From positions 6,123,501 through 6,187,500 of the forward strand of contig JAVHKY010000016.1 in NCBI GenBank assembly GCA_035079385.1: a stretch of 64,000 nt of DNA, given 5' to 3'. This document shows positions 27,695 through 38,222 of the stretch, piece by piece (positions within the stretch are counted from its first letter, which is position 1; each line of letters starts with the position of its first letter). Source of the stretch: Aspidiotus rigidus (lineage: Eukaryota; Arthropoda; Insecta; Hemiptera; Diaspididae). The notes below the pieces were generated by a model. It saw nothing but the letters and a program-made list of their open reading frames with translations. It searched no databases and was not told the DNA's origin. The translations under genes were made by a program, and so were the position numbers.

Positions 27695-28490
27695 TTTTTT
27701 TTATATATTTATTTATTTTACGAGCATTATAAACTACACAAGGGTTATTTGCTGGACGTTACAAACTTATTATTGTCACAACTTAAATCAGGTTAAATTA
27801 GGTATGGTATTGGTAGGAATTGAATAGCGATAGCGATCGTGATAAAAATGAACAGAATTTGTAGGTGTTTTAGATGAATTTGTAGAATTGAGTGGTGCGT
27901 AAATAAGTTGAGGTTGAGTCAATGGTTTCGGAGTTGTTGTTTAGTGCTGAGTGGATATTGGAAGATAAATTTAGGGAGGATCGAGTGGGTTGTAAAACGG
28001 GGCATGAGAAAAAATTTTCAACCACTAAATTTTCGTGGAGACAGTGAGGGCATGATGGAGGAGAGAGATTACTGAGAAGATAAGTACGCATGAGTAAGAC
28101 GAGTGTGGCCAATTTGTAGCTGGGCTAAAACTACCCCCTCTTGTCTAGAATGGGTAATCTGTGTTAAGTGGGAAATCATTTATGGCTACCAGGAAGAGAA
28201 GGACGCTAAGGACCTCTCCTTGTGGGACACCACTTTCAACTACGTAAGGTGAGAATTTATTCTGTAGTCTGACTGATATAAATCTATCCTGTAAAAAACT
28301 TTGTGAAATTTTTGCTAAATTGCCACCAAGACTGAATGTCATCAGGTCCAGGTAATACGTTTTTAAGATTTTTGTGAAGAGTTGTGGGAATTCAACTTGT
28401 GTTATTAGTAGGTTATATGAGCATAGATTGATTTCTCTGCGTAGATCGTTTCTTACTTTTTTTACCGACGTTAGGAGGTATTGCATTCTT
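27695..28490 (-). pseudogene. Jockey/I-type LINE remnant with internal deletion
   Basis: On the minus strand, 28486-28145 encodes part of a non-LTR reverse transcriptase, including GVPQGEVLSVLLFLVAINDF, which matches the conserved G-V-P-Q-G-S-V-L-S-P-L-L-F motif of jockey-like elements. About 30 bp further on, 28112-27870 encodes a C-terminal part with LLSNLSPPSCPHCLHENLVV, like the cysteine-rich C-terminal module of these elements. The catalytic YADD region and everything between are missing, so an internal deletion joined the two parts. The 3' tail on the minus strand ends GCTCGTAAAATAAATAAAT near 27695, like a LINE A-rich tail. The start is 5' truncated. It is not functional. Confidence 0.75.
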
Positions 28491-30170
28491 GCGCACGGTG
28501 GAATTTTTGGTTTGGGGTATGTTTTCTCGGCGTTTCAGAGTGTATGGATCACGATTTTAACATTGGCTCAAATTCATATATACGTATGTATGTGTGACAA
28601 ATATTCCATTCATTGAAGCGGGAGGGAAGGGGGTATTCGATATAGAAGAGTGAATGAAAATAATGCTTAGAGAGCTTTGAAAATGTACTCATTTTGGAAA
28701 ACAAAGTTTATTTGCTGTTGGAAACGAAGATGATTACGTAATATCATGTAGCCAATAATGAACAAAACGGGAAAAAAAGAAGTCGGGACGTAGGTAAATA
28801 AGATAGGAAAAGTCGGTTTAGCTTTCGCGCTGCGTAAGTTTTTTTTTTCTATTTGTGAACAAGTGAAGTAGACTTCTCTTAATAGTTCAACGCACCTTTT
28901 TAAAAGTAATCTTTAAAAGTAATCAATAAAGTACAGGTCCTTCCTTGAAATTGATCTTCCTTTTTTTCGAATTCCGGTACTGTATTGTGTCTCTTTGTTT
29001 ATTACTTTTTTTTTATTTTTTTTTATTTTTTTTCATTTTTTTGTGCCCGTTGACCACGACAGAGAGGTTTACGGCTTCTGGGACACTAACTTCATCGATA
29101 CAGTTACAAAAATGCAAGTTACATATACAGAGTTTGGTTGATACATCAAGGGGGGGGGGGTGACAGATATACTTATAATAATACTATTATTAATATAAAT
29201 ATTATTTCTTCAAATTGGTACTGCATCAGCTTGGACTGGCATGAAGTTCAAAATTCCTTCCCCTCCCTCGCATCACTCCTCCTATGACTATAACCAGATA
29301 TTGATTTTTTATGCACCAGAGGAGTTCAACAAGGGGGCAATGCAGAAAGCGCACGGTTTGGTAAAGCGGCTAATATGTTTTGACGGGATCACCACATGCA
29401 GTCATGCTTAGCTTACATGCAATACTGCTTGGATTGGCAGAATACAGTGACAAAAGAGCTAATGTATAATGACTTGAACAATAAGGGAGTGGTTAAAAAC
29501 CTTCCCATATTCTGGTGGATTGTGCACCCCTCATCATGCCCTGCCTGGTGGGTCATGGTCGACACCAGCCAGGAGCGGTTGTCGTAGCGGTTAGCCCGCC
29601 GACTTACTATCGTCTTCTAGGTGGGGGTGCGTACTGAGGAAAGGATTCAAGTTGATGGATATCGTCTTTCCAGGTTGCATTCGAGTATAGTTGGCTAAAT
29701 TGGCGAGATGTGGGTGCACCAATGAAGAGAAGCAAAATACTCAGACTGGTACCGCTGCTGTTGTTTAGGTAGGGTCTTCAATGCTGCTCGTAATTGGCAC
29801 ACATATCAATGTGTGCGGACATCAAATGTGTGTGTGTGTGTACAAAAGCACATATACTCATTCTCATTGTGTAAACAAGCATTGTTGAAGTGCCAGATAC
29901 CTGCTGTAAGATGCCCTCTTGAATCCGTTAAGTCACTCCCTCTTTTGAATCATTCAACCAATGAGCAAGAAAGGACCGGTAAAGTTTGCACACGTCACCT
30001 CGCATTCAAGCAAGTGCACAGTTTTAGCTTTCACCTTTCAATCAGTTTAGTATGTTGATCGCAGATGTGGATAGTGGACGCGTTACTTTTTCCCTTCGGT
30101 TTTTCATTTTGCTCGCGTTTGCACGACGGGGTTTTTTGAAATTATTTTTTGCATGTTTCTTATGTGTACC
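28491..30170. other. Intergenic; no gene recognised
   Basis: Contains T-rich low-complexity sequence (about 28960-29045) and a run of nine or ten G at 29150-29160. Near 29584-29654 a segment with GTAGCGGTTAGCCCGCC followed by AAGGATTCAAGTTG loosely resembles the A and B boxes of a tRNA-derived SINE, but I could not delimit an element. Open frames of up to 81 codons show no family resemblance. Confidence 0.4.
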
Positions 30171-30199
30171 GGTACATTTGTGTTGCTTGAACTAATCAT

Positions 30200-31210
30200 G
30201 CTGGGATACTAACATTCTAATTAAAATGTGTACTTTCTTCCAGCCGAAATTATTTTTAGGGCCTAGTATAGCGCCGTCTTTCAAGCCTTTGGAATTTTGA
30301 TATTTCAAATAACAATTTAAATTGGGACATCGTCGTCATTTTGTAGCAGCCGTTCCATTCTGAATTAATGCGGGTGGTACGACAACTCCAAATATTGACA
30401 AAAGGTGTTGTTCATTTTTTTCGCGCTATTATAGGTGGATTGCAGGAAGTCCATCGAGCGCATGACGCGAATATACTCGCGCGCGATGATATTGTGCTAC
30501 CATCAATCACACCTAATTCTAATTAAAATGTACTTTCTTTCAGCCGAAATTATTTTGAGGGCTTGATTACACCACCCGTCATTCCGGAGTGGCCGTTGCA
30601 CTCTGAAATATGGTTGTGTAAGCCGACAACTCCTGTTTGGTCGACCGGTGCTGGTCAATTATGACCTCTTTCCTTTTGGCTCAAATTAATCTACTAATGT
30701 TTCCTCTTTCAGATCAAAATTAATATCGAAACCATCGTAATTTTGTAGCGGCCGTTCCATTCTGAAACACGGGTGGCACGACAGTTCCAAAGTTTGATTA
30801 GTGGTGGTGTTCATTTCTGGTTCGCGCTATCATAGGTAGATTGCAGGAAGTACATTGAGCGTATGATGCGGATATACTCGCGCGCGATGATACCGTGCTA
30901 CCTTCAATCATACTTATTCTAATTTGAAAAATTAAAATTGAAAACATCGTCAGTTTGTAGCGGCCGTTCCATTCTGAAACCCGGGGGGGAACGACAATTC
31001 CAAATTTTGACTAAAGATGTTGTTTATTTTTGGTTCGCGCTATTACTCTATCTACATATTATACTTTATATGATGGTTAGGTCTTACAGGAAGTGCATTG
31101 AACGCATAATGCGGATTAACCGCGCGCGTGATGATATTGTGCTTTTCGATTATTCAGTGCACCCACGATCGGATAAGCTCACGGTGGGGCGCAGGATGAG
31201 TTTAACTCAG
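30200..31210. repeat. Degenerate tandem repeat with conserved TTGTAGCGGCCGTTCC blocks
   Basis: At least three diverged units start near 30341, 30743 and 30955. Each has TTGTAGC(A/G)GCCGTTCC, then CATTCTGAA, a GACAA/GTTCCAAA block, TTCGCGCTAT, GCAGGAAGT and a CGCGCGCGATGATA-like block. A shortened unit lies near 30585. Spacing is irregular (about 400 and 210 bp), so insertions or deletions separate them. No protein is encoded in a conserved frame. Confidence 0.6.
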
Positions 31211-32099
31211 TTTACTTGACTCCGCCAATGAAGAGGCAACCACCTGAGGTTGTAACTGAGACGTTGAAGTTGTAAACAGTCTTCGTAATTCGTGGCGGAC
31301 TGACGTGGGTGCCTGCGCCTTCTCTCATTTTTGCAGTTGTAGGTACAGCGCACCACATTCGGATATACCGGTACCTCGCTGGGATTTTATCTTCGTTAGC
31401 CGGGGTTGACTGTTGTGGTCGTGCACAGTCTTCTATGTATAGGGAATTCCTTTTTTTTTGTCTTTAGTGTAGGGCTAGGATCTTTAGTGTCTCGGGACGC
31501 ATAGGAGCCACCTCCACGTGGTGCGTCCTGGGCAACGGCAACAATTACTCGTAGTTTGTTGACGGCCAAGGCTCCTTAGAGTAATAGCGCGAATTAAAAA
31601 ATAATAACATTAAAAAATCCAATGAACTGAGGCAAAAAATGAAGTTTTCGATTGGCAACAAAATATTTCTTCATACCTAGTGTAATTTTGTGATTCTATT
31701 CGGTGGTCATTTTAGAGTTTTTAGGCTGGTCCTCGAGTTAAATGTTATTATGAGAAATTGAAACCTATGAGACTGTACCTCAGGCTTAGATGATTGAACT
31801 AATTACCACATGTTGACACGAAAAAATGTGTTGAAATAGTGATAATTTTGAAAGGGGATTTTAATGATGGACGGAGTTGGACTTAATTAATTATTTCGAG
31901 TACAAAATTGAAATTTCTTGTAAACTTTGTAAAAAGTAGTATTTCAAATTTTCTTCATACCCACCGTAGCTTCGATATTACTAATCTTCTCACTAAAAAT
32001 TCAACGATCCCTTGCTTGAGTTTTTGTAATAAGTAATTTTGTGGTCAAAATGCAGCCTAATATTATTGGTTTTGTCCGACGAATCTCTGCTTATTTCTT
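31211..32099. other. Intergenic; nothing recognised
   Basis: A mixed AT-rich stretch without a recognisable gene, repeat or RNA. Confidence 0.4.
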
Positions 32100-34200
32100 C
32101 TAACAGCTCAAAAATTGTAGTTCAAACGAAAAGAGGTGCTTTGATTTACTTTAGGTTTTTGTAAAATTTTTCGAAGGAAACCTTGGCGTCCCGGCGGTGA
32201 GTAGAAGCTCCACTTCATAACTTGAGAAATTTTTGACTTGTTAATACGAGGATTTCTATTCAAGTTGACGTTATGAAGGTTTAGTTTGCTATAATCTGAC
32301 TTTCGAAGGCAAATAGTTATCCAGGAGGGGACTCTACCAAAATTAAAGTTCTTTGAACAAATTTGAAATTGTCGGCTACCTCGCGACACTTGGAAAATGT
32401 TTGACTTTATCAAGTAATTGATCATCATCATGAACCACGATCGTCGAATTTATTAAGAACTCACGGGTTCTTTAACGGAGTTGAACAGGCGGTGCCAAAA
32501 ACCTGTTCTATGGAGCACGTGAAATCTGAAAAATGATGACGTACCAGATCTATGACGTCATCAAATTGTGTCGTCACAGGCTCGGACTTTGGAACTGTAT
32601 TATACATATAATAGGAGGGGGGTGGACTTGGAAACAAATTTTCGAGATCTAAGCCTTGCCGACCAGCCGGACGACGGACAGCGGACGTTTTTTCCAACAA
32701 ATTCGCCGACAAAACAAATTCCCCGTTAAAATCGATCTTTACATAAAATTATCAGCTCCAACCTAGTTTAGTCGAACTTGGCACAATTTTGATATAATAT
32801 AATATAAGGATTTCGACTTACGCTGCCTGTAGAAAAAACTGTATTTTCGAGGAATATGGAAGCTCGATCCGATCGCGTATTTAGAAACTTTGGAGAAGAG
32901 AAAACTTTTTCGCTCAACTTCCACAAGTACGAGTATATATTTATACGATGCGTTTTGAACGACCAGCGATCTCTTTTCTTGTGTGCTGTGAATCCAAAAA
33001 TTTTAGGAACTTTGAAAGTTTTTGAAGGTGATCATACATGTATCCGAAGGAGGGGAGGCCTCGCTCTAGTTATGGTCTATGGATAAGTTTGAAATTGTCG
33101 GCCAACTTGCGATACTTGGAGAATGTTTGACTTCACCAAGTAGTCGATCATCATAATTTAAATCATAACAAGCTAATTTATTAAAAGCGATCTCCACAAT
33201 CAATTATCAGCGCCGACCTATTTTAGAACTTGGTACAATTCCAATATGAGAGCGATAAGTTATGACGATTTCGGCTGACGCTGCCCGTTAAGAAAATTGT
33301 ATTTCCGAGGAACGTGGAAGTTCGATCTGCGATCTAACTTTCCAGAGGCTTAGACAATTTTCGAAGATGATCGTCATTGGTATCGAGAGGGAGCTCCAGC
33401 CTTGTTGATGATCTTTAAAAAAATTTGAAAGTGTCGGCTATCTTGCGATACTTGAAAATGTTTGACCCTCATCAAGTAAATAGATCATCATCATAAATCG
33501 TAATCGTCTAATTTATTAAAATCGATCTTTGCACTCAATTATCAAAAACTAAAATTGAAATAAATTTTTATATCAATAGAGCGGGAGAGAAAAAGTATAT
33601 GACGTCATTGAATTGTGAGGTTTGGTATTTGGAGCTACATATATTATTATCGGAGAGCTTGTGTTATATAAAAAGCGGGGACTTGGAATATATGATGATG
33701 AGAGAGCACTTGGAAAAATGTCGACTCTCGAGCTATATATGGTAGGAAGGGGACTCAGAATACCTTAGAAGGACGCTCCAAGTATTATGGTGTTTGAAGC
33801 GTTGCATAAAAGAGCCTAAGTCAATTGGTGTATGCAGCATTGCATACGAGTTATCATGTATTTGAAGGAGCTACGTTTCAGGCTACATACACCGACCACC
33901 GAGCTCTATATGATAGGAGGGTGACATGGAAAATTTTCAAGCTCCGAGCTTTACCGTCCGGTCGGACGGCGGACGTTTTCCCTTCCCGATAAAACAGGTT
34001 TCCTATTAAAATTTCAACCTCCCAGTTATTTACAATTTTGACTCACGACCTGTAATATATGACAGAAGGGAGACTTATGGTGTTTGAAGCTGTGCATATA
34101 TGAGTCGTTGAAGAGGCTAAGCCAATTGGTGTACAAAAAGGAGAAAATGGACATAATACCTTTTCGATTCTGGAGACAAAACGGTATCCATTTTAATAGG
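32100..34200. repeat. Degenerate dispersed repeat modules
   Basis: Two modules recur. The first, with AATGTTTGAC, CAAGTA, GATCATCAT and TAATTTATTAA-like blocks, lies at about 32390-32460, 33115-33190 and 33455-33525. The second, with a GCCGGACG/GGTCGGACG block, GCGGACGTTTT and ACAAA/CAGGTTTCC, lies at about 32640-32740 and 33900-34000. Unit order suggests an old tandem array now broken up. Open frames here (for example minus strand 32461-32712) cover repeat sequence and are unsupported. Confidence 0.5.
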
Positions 34201-35483
34201 GAACCTGTTTTATGGGGGGCTTTTTGAGAAATTTGTAATTAAATAATGATGAAATTTCGACATTGAAGATTGGAATAGCCATCAAGTTGAAGTCGATCTG
34301 AGGTTGTCGGAAGAAGGTTTCTACGGTAATATGATCCATGTTAGTATCCTGTGAATGTCGTGCGCAAGCTATGGCACAGTACCTTCTTGCAAAATAGATC
34401 ACCTATAAGCCTGTTAAATATTATTACAAACACGTTTTCAGCTAGATAGTCATAAAATTGTAAATTTCATTCAAATATATCAATTAATTTGTGTGGATTA
34501 AAATGAGCCATAACATTTTGTCAACAGAATTGACTCTACATACTATAGGGTCTTGGTCTGGTATCGACAAACTTGGACCTTCGGCTTCCTTGACGCTTTT
34601 CTCATACAATAATTTTAATTGATTTATATTCCAAATTGGTGCACAATATTATTTGAAGAGCAGCAATAATATGAAAAATAGCCACATGGAAATTTGTATC
34701 CTAACCTTTTTACTTTTTCATCTCATTCCCATCAATAATATTCGTAAATCGCTCCGTTGTCGGGCACTAAGCGGACTACATGATTGACACACCTACAGGC
34801 GTTTTGTAATGAACTTGGACGTACAGAAAAAAAAGAACGAGATTTCCCATCTTTAATGAGTGTTACACTCTATATTTCCGTTTCCTTACACGGACAATAG
34901 TGTAATATCTTTGGCGGACATGTGTGAAATTAAACACTGCCGCCTTCGACGGACTTAGATTCAATCATGTCTTGAACGGACTGTCCACCTAGTGCGGTTT
35001 TATGCAAAAACCAAGTTTTTCAGGAGTGTGTCGGAAAAAAATATTTTTTTTCGGAGTCAGCGCGAAAAAATATATAAGTTGGTCATATTATCTCGATTGT
35101 CCGCATAGGACTGTCAAACACCCGAGTCCGCTTTAACATTTACTTACAGGTATAGGTGACCTGGTAGATGTGGTATGATCTTCTTCACTGACTTACAATT
35201 CGGGAAGAGATGTGAATGGTGAAAGGGGTAAGTATTCAAGGATTTCTGTCCCACATACCGCTAGGGTTACAGGAAGCCGCTTACTTCCCGGAATCCATCC
35301 TTGATACTTGGAATGAATAGGTCAGATGATTATGGGACGAGAATCACTTTGGGTGGTCAGTGTGGTTGTCATCAGGTACGTAGGCACTGTTTTCTTACAA
35401 CGTGTAAAGTATTCACTGGTACGAACCATTAATGATCTTGATCACATTATGCGAGATGAGACACCATTCTGTGCCCTGCCTAT
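34201..35483. other. Intergenic; nothing recognised
   Basis: No gene family seen. The right part, next to the R1-like pseudogene, may be its 3' untranslated region, but I see no clear poly-A tail or target-site duplication to prove that. Confidence 0.35.
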
Positions 35484-37969
35484 CTAGGAATGGTGTGGTA
35501 CACGATGATAGTGAGAGGCGCTATTCCTTAGTGGTCCATTTACCTCAATCCAGAGTTCACAAACTACGGACTTCATGTACTTGATCCAACCCGTCTCGAG
35601 GCAGATGTTACCAGGTGGTCTGCCCTTATGGAAACGGGGGCATCTGGTGAAAACGTGGACAGCATCTTCAATTTCACTGGGGCACATCGGGCATAATGGA
35701 GAAACCACTTTACCAATAGTATGGCGAAACTTGCGAAAACAGCCATGTCCTGTTAACGCTTGAGAGAGGAAGAAATCTTCATAGATTGGAGCATTCCTTG
35801 CATCCTCAATTGTCGGTATGAGGCTCTCTTGAAAATATTGCTTTTAAGAAGGGAGGGGACATATTCTTCCCACTCCTCCTCCCATACTCTCCTTATTTCT
35901 TTATGGATCTCTAGTTGGATTTCATGGACATCTTGGTTCGGGAGGAGTTCGGGTAGATGAAGGGGATATTCATTGGCTACCCACCCTCTTCTGTGTGCAA
36001 ATATTATCGAACGTTCCAATACTTCAAGTTCCATCGGTGGCCAGTAAGTGAGTATTGTTAGTGGGAGATAGCCCACTGTTTTGTAAGCTCTTGCGGTTGA
36101 AGCCATGGCTTTTTTATGGCTTGCTTTGTTTTTTTTTTCGATTGCACTGTATGAAAAGCCTGTGACTAAATACTGTTGATGCATACCACCATAGCGCACC
36201 TACTGTGGCTTGAAACATTATTCGGCGAGCACTATTGGAGTAGCCTTCCATATTTGGGCAAACAATGCGTAACTTATTAACTATTGCTTCACACTTCACA
36301 CTTATGTATGAGCAGTGTTCGTTGTAAAGTAATCGATCGTCAATGATCACACCAAGGTATTTCATCTTACGGCTAGTGGATATAGTTGTACCTCGGAAGT
36401 TGATTTCAGACAATTCTGCAGCATCTATATTTCGATAGCTTTGACCATCTATTATGAGGATGGCGGTTTTGGAAACGTTCATTTCGAGGTCATGTTTGGC
36501 TATTTCGCCATCAATGAATGACAGTAGGGTGACAACCTTCTTCTTTAGTTCAGGGGCACTCTTTGCCTTGATCATGAGCAGAGTGTCATCTGCGTAACAA
36601 CACTGCTATACACCACGTTGGTCAATCTCCTGAAGAACCAGGTCGTACGCCAAGTTCCATAATAATGGGCCCAGAACAGATCCCTGGGGGCAACCCCTAT
36701 TGAGTTTCCGTTTCTGACCAAGGAAAGTACTGGACTTATTTGTCAGATAGTTGTCGATGGTAGCTATAAGATTCTCACAGATTTCTTTTCTTCTCATGGA
36801 TCTTATGATGGATGTATGAGAGGCTTTATCAAAGGCGCCTTTAATGTCTATTGAGACGCAAGCTGCAAGTTCCTTACTCTCTCTGGTACTACGAATTTTG
36901 CCGTCTACAAGACGGATGGCTTCTTCAGTGGAAACTCCTTTGTGGAAGCCAAACTGGCGTTGATGAAGGTTGTTCTTAGTTTCGAATTCTTGCTCTATTT
37001 CATAGGCTAAAAATCCTTCAAAGACTTTGCTCATGCAATTAATTTTTGAAATGGGTCGAAAACCTTCAGTCGTTTCTTGAGATTTCTCATCTTTTGGTAT
37101 GATTGTTAGGCCAGCGGTCTTATGACATTGGAGGAAAATGCCACGCCGGGTTGCCTCTACCATAAGGGCAAAGTATTTATCCCCATGAAGTTTGTAGAAT
37201 TTTTTGACAATCCCATAACGGATTCCATCAATTCCGGGTGGGTGTGGTTATTCCGCTTCTTAATGTAATTTATAAGACCATTAGGGGCCCAGTTGGGATC
37301 AGGAATAATCTCAACCAGTTCATTACCGAGGTCATTGTGGGCACCTATGTTGGCTCTGGGATATTTATCTTTAAGGAAAAATTTAATGGTTTCGTTGAGA
37401 TTGGTGGAGGTCTGGCCCTCTGTGTCTTTGATATACAGTGGTAAAGGTACTTTCTTTGTACTCTTGACGATAGTTTTATAGGGTTTTCCCCAAGCTTTAC
37501 CAGTTGTGATAAACTTCAGCCAAGAAGTGTCCTCACTATGTCGGATCTCTCGTCTATAGATTTTGCGAAGAATACTTTCTACCGTGAGAAGGAGATTCCT
37601 TCTTACATGGTTGCGAGTTCGCTTAATCAGTCTTTGAGTGCGGTGGATTAGCTTTATGATTGTGTCAATTTTTGGTGTCCGCCAAGTGGTTTTTGGGTTA
37701 TAACGCTTAACCCGTGAGTGGGCATCCATCGCATACTTGAGCCAATCATTTATACGTGAAAAAGATGTATCAATGTAGTAATCGGCAGAGGTTGGAGGCA
37801 GTGTGGGGAAGACAGATGTCTCCTCAAGAAACTGCTCAGTATTTGTGGTGAGGCCATAGGTTGGAACAGCAGAAAGATGTCCTTCCTCATCATCTGAGAT
37901 TGGAATGTCATATGATATACAAGCCGAAAACCCGCTTAACATAATAATAATAATAAGATTTAGATTCAT
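35484..37969 (-). pseudogene. R1-clade-like LINE, 5'-truncated and frameshifted
   Basis: Reading on the minus strand, the pieces are: a linker before the polymerase (37969-37230), the reverse transcriptase (37163-36114), and a C-terminal domain (36199-35484). Visible motifs are PGIDGIRYGIVKKF before the polymerase, RGCPQGSVLGPLLWNL with WNL as in the R1 group, CYADDTLLM at the catalytic site near 36590, KYLGVIID, LTGHGCFRKF, and a terminal CPMC...H...C cysteine-histidine module. Breaks: a frameshift near 37230, a TAG just before the YADD segment (about 36605), a frameshift at 36114-36199 and another near 35755. The endonuclease is absent. The hydrophobic start of the 270-codon frame at 37969 looks like a signal peptide but comes from an ATT/ATA run, so I treat it as chance. 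Confidence 0.85.
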
Positions 37970-37993
37970 TTTGAATTTTTTAACAATTTTTTA

Positions 37994-38222
37994 TTATTGG
38001 TACGTATTAACTTCGATTTCTAATCGAATTTTCTTTATTTCTAAAACTTCAATCTCATTTTTCTTATCTAATATTTTTTTTTCAATGTTTGAAATTTCTT
38101 CTTTTAAATCATGTTGAATATTCGGACGTCGTTTTTTCAAAACATCTACTCCGCGTTCTTCTTTTTGTGTGTACGCCGAAAAATTTGTCAATCTTTGAGG
38201 ATTTCGAGTTTGTTCTTGAAAC
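37994..38222 (-). CDS. Possible terminal exon encoding a charged coiled-coil segment
   Basis: On the minus strand a pyrimidine-rich tract followed by ACAG at about 38223 is a good candidate splice acceptor. The frame after it runs about 75 codons to a TAA and encodes a highly charged K/E/I/L-rich segment. The last 45 residues or so (from about DLKEEISNIEKKILDKKNE) have heptad-like spacing, consistent with a coiled coil. I do not recognise the family. It sits directly upstream of the 5' end of the R1-like pseudogene, on the same strand, so it may instead be part of a mobile element. The upstream exons, if any, were not found. Confidence 0.25.

Noticed and set aside
29569..29660. tRNA-derived SINE
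   Set aside because: A- and B-box-like strings are weak, and no tail or target-site duplication could be found.
37880..37969. Signal peptide on the frame starting at 37969 (minus)
   Set aside because: The hydrophobic run comes from an ATT/ATA-rich low-complexity tract at the truncated 5' end of the LINE, and the rest of the frame is LINE sequence.
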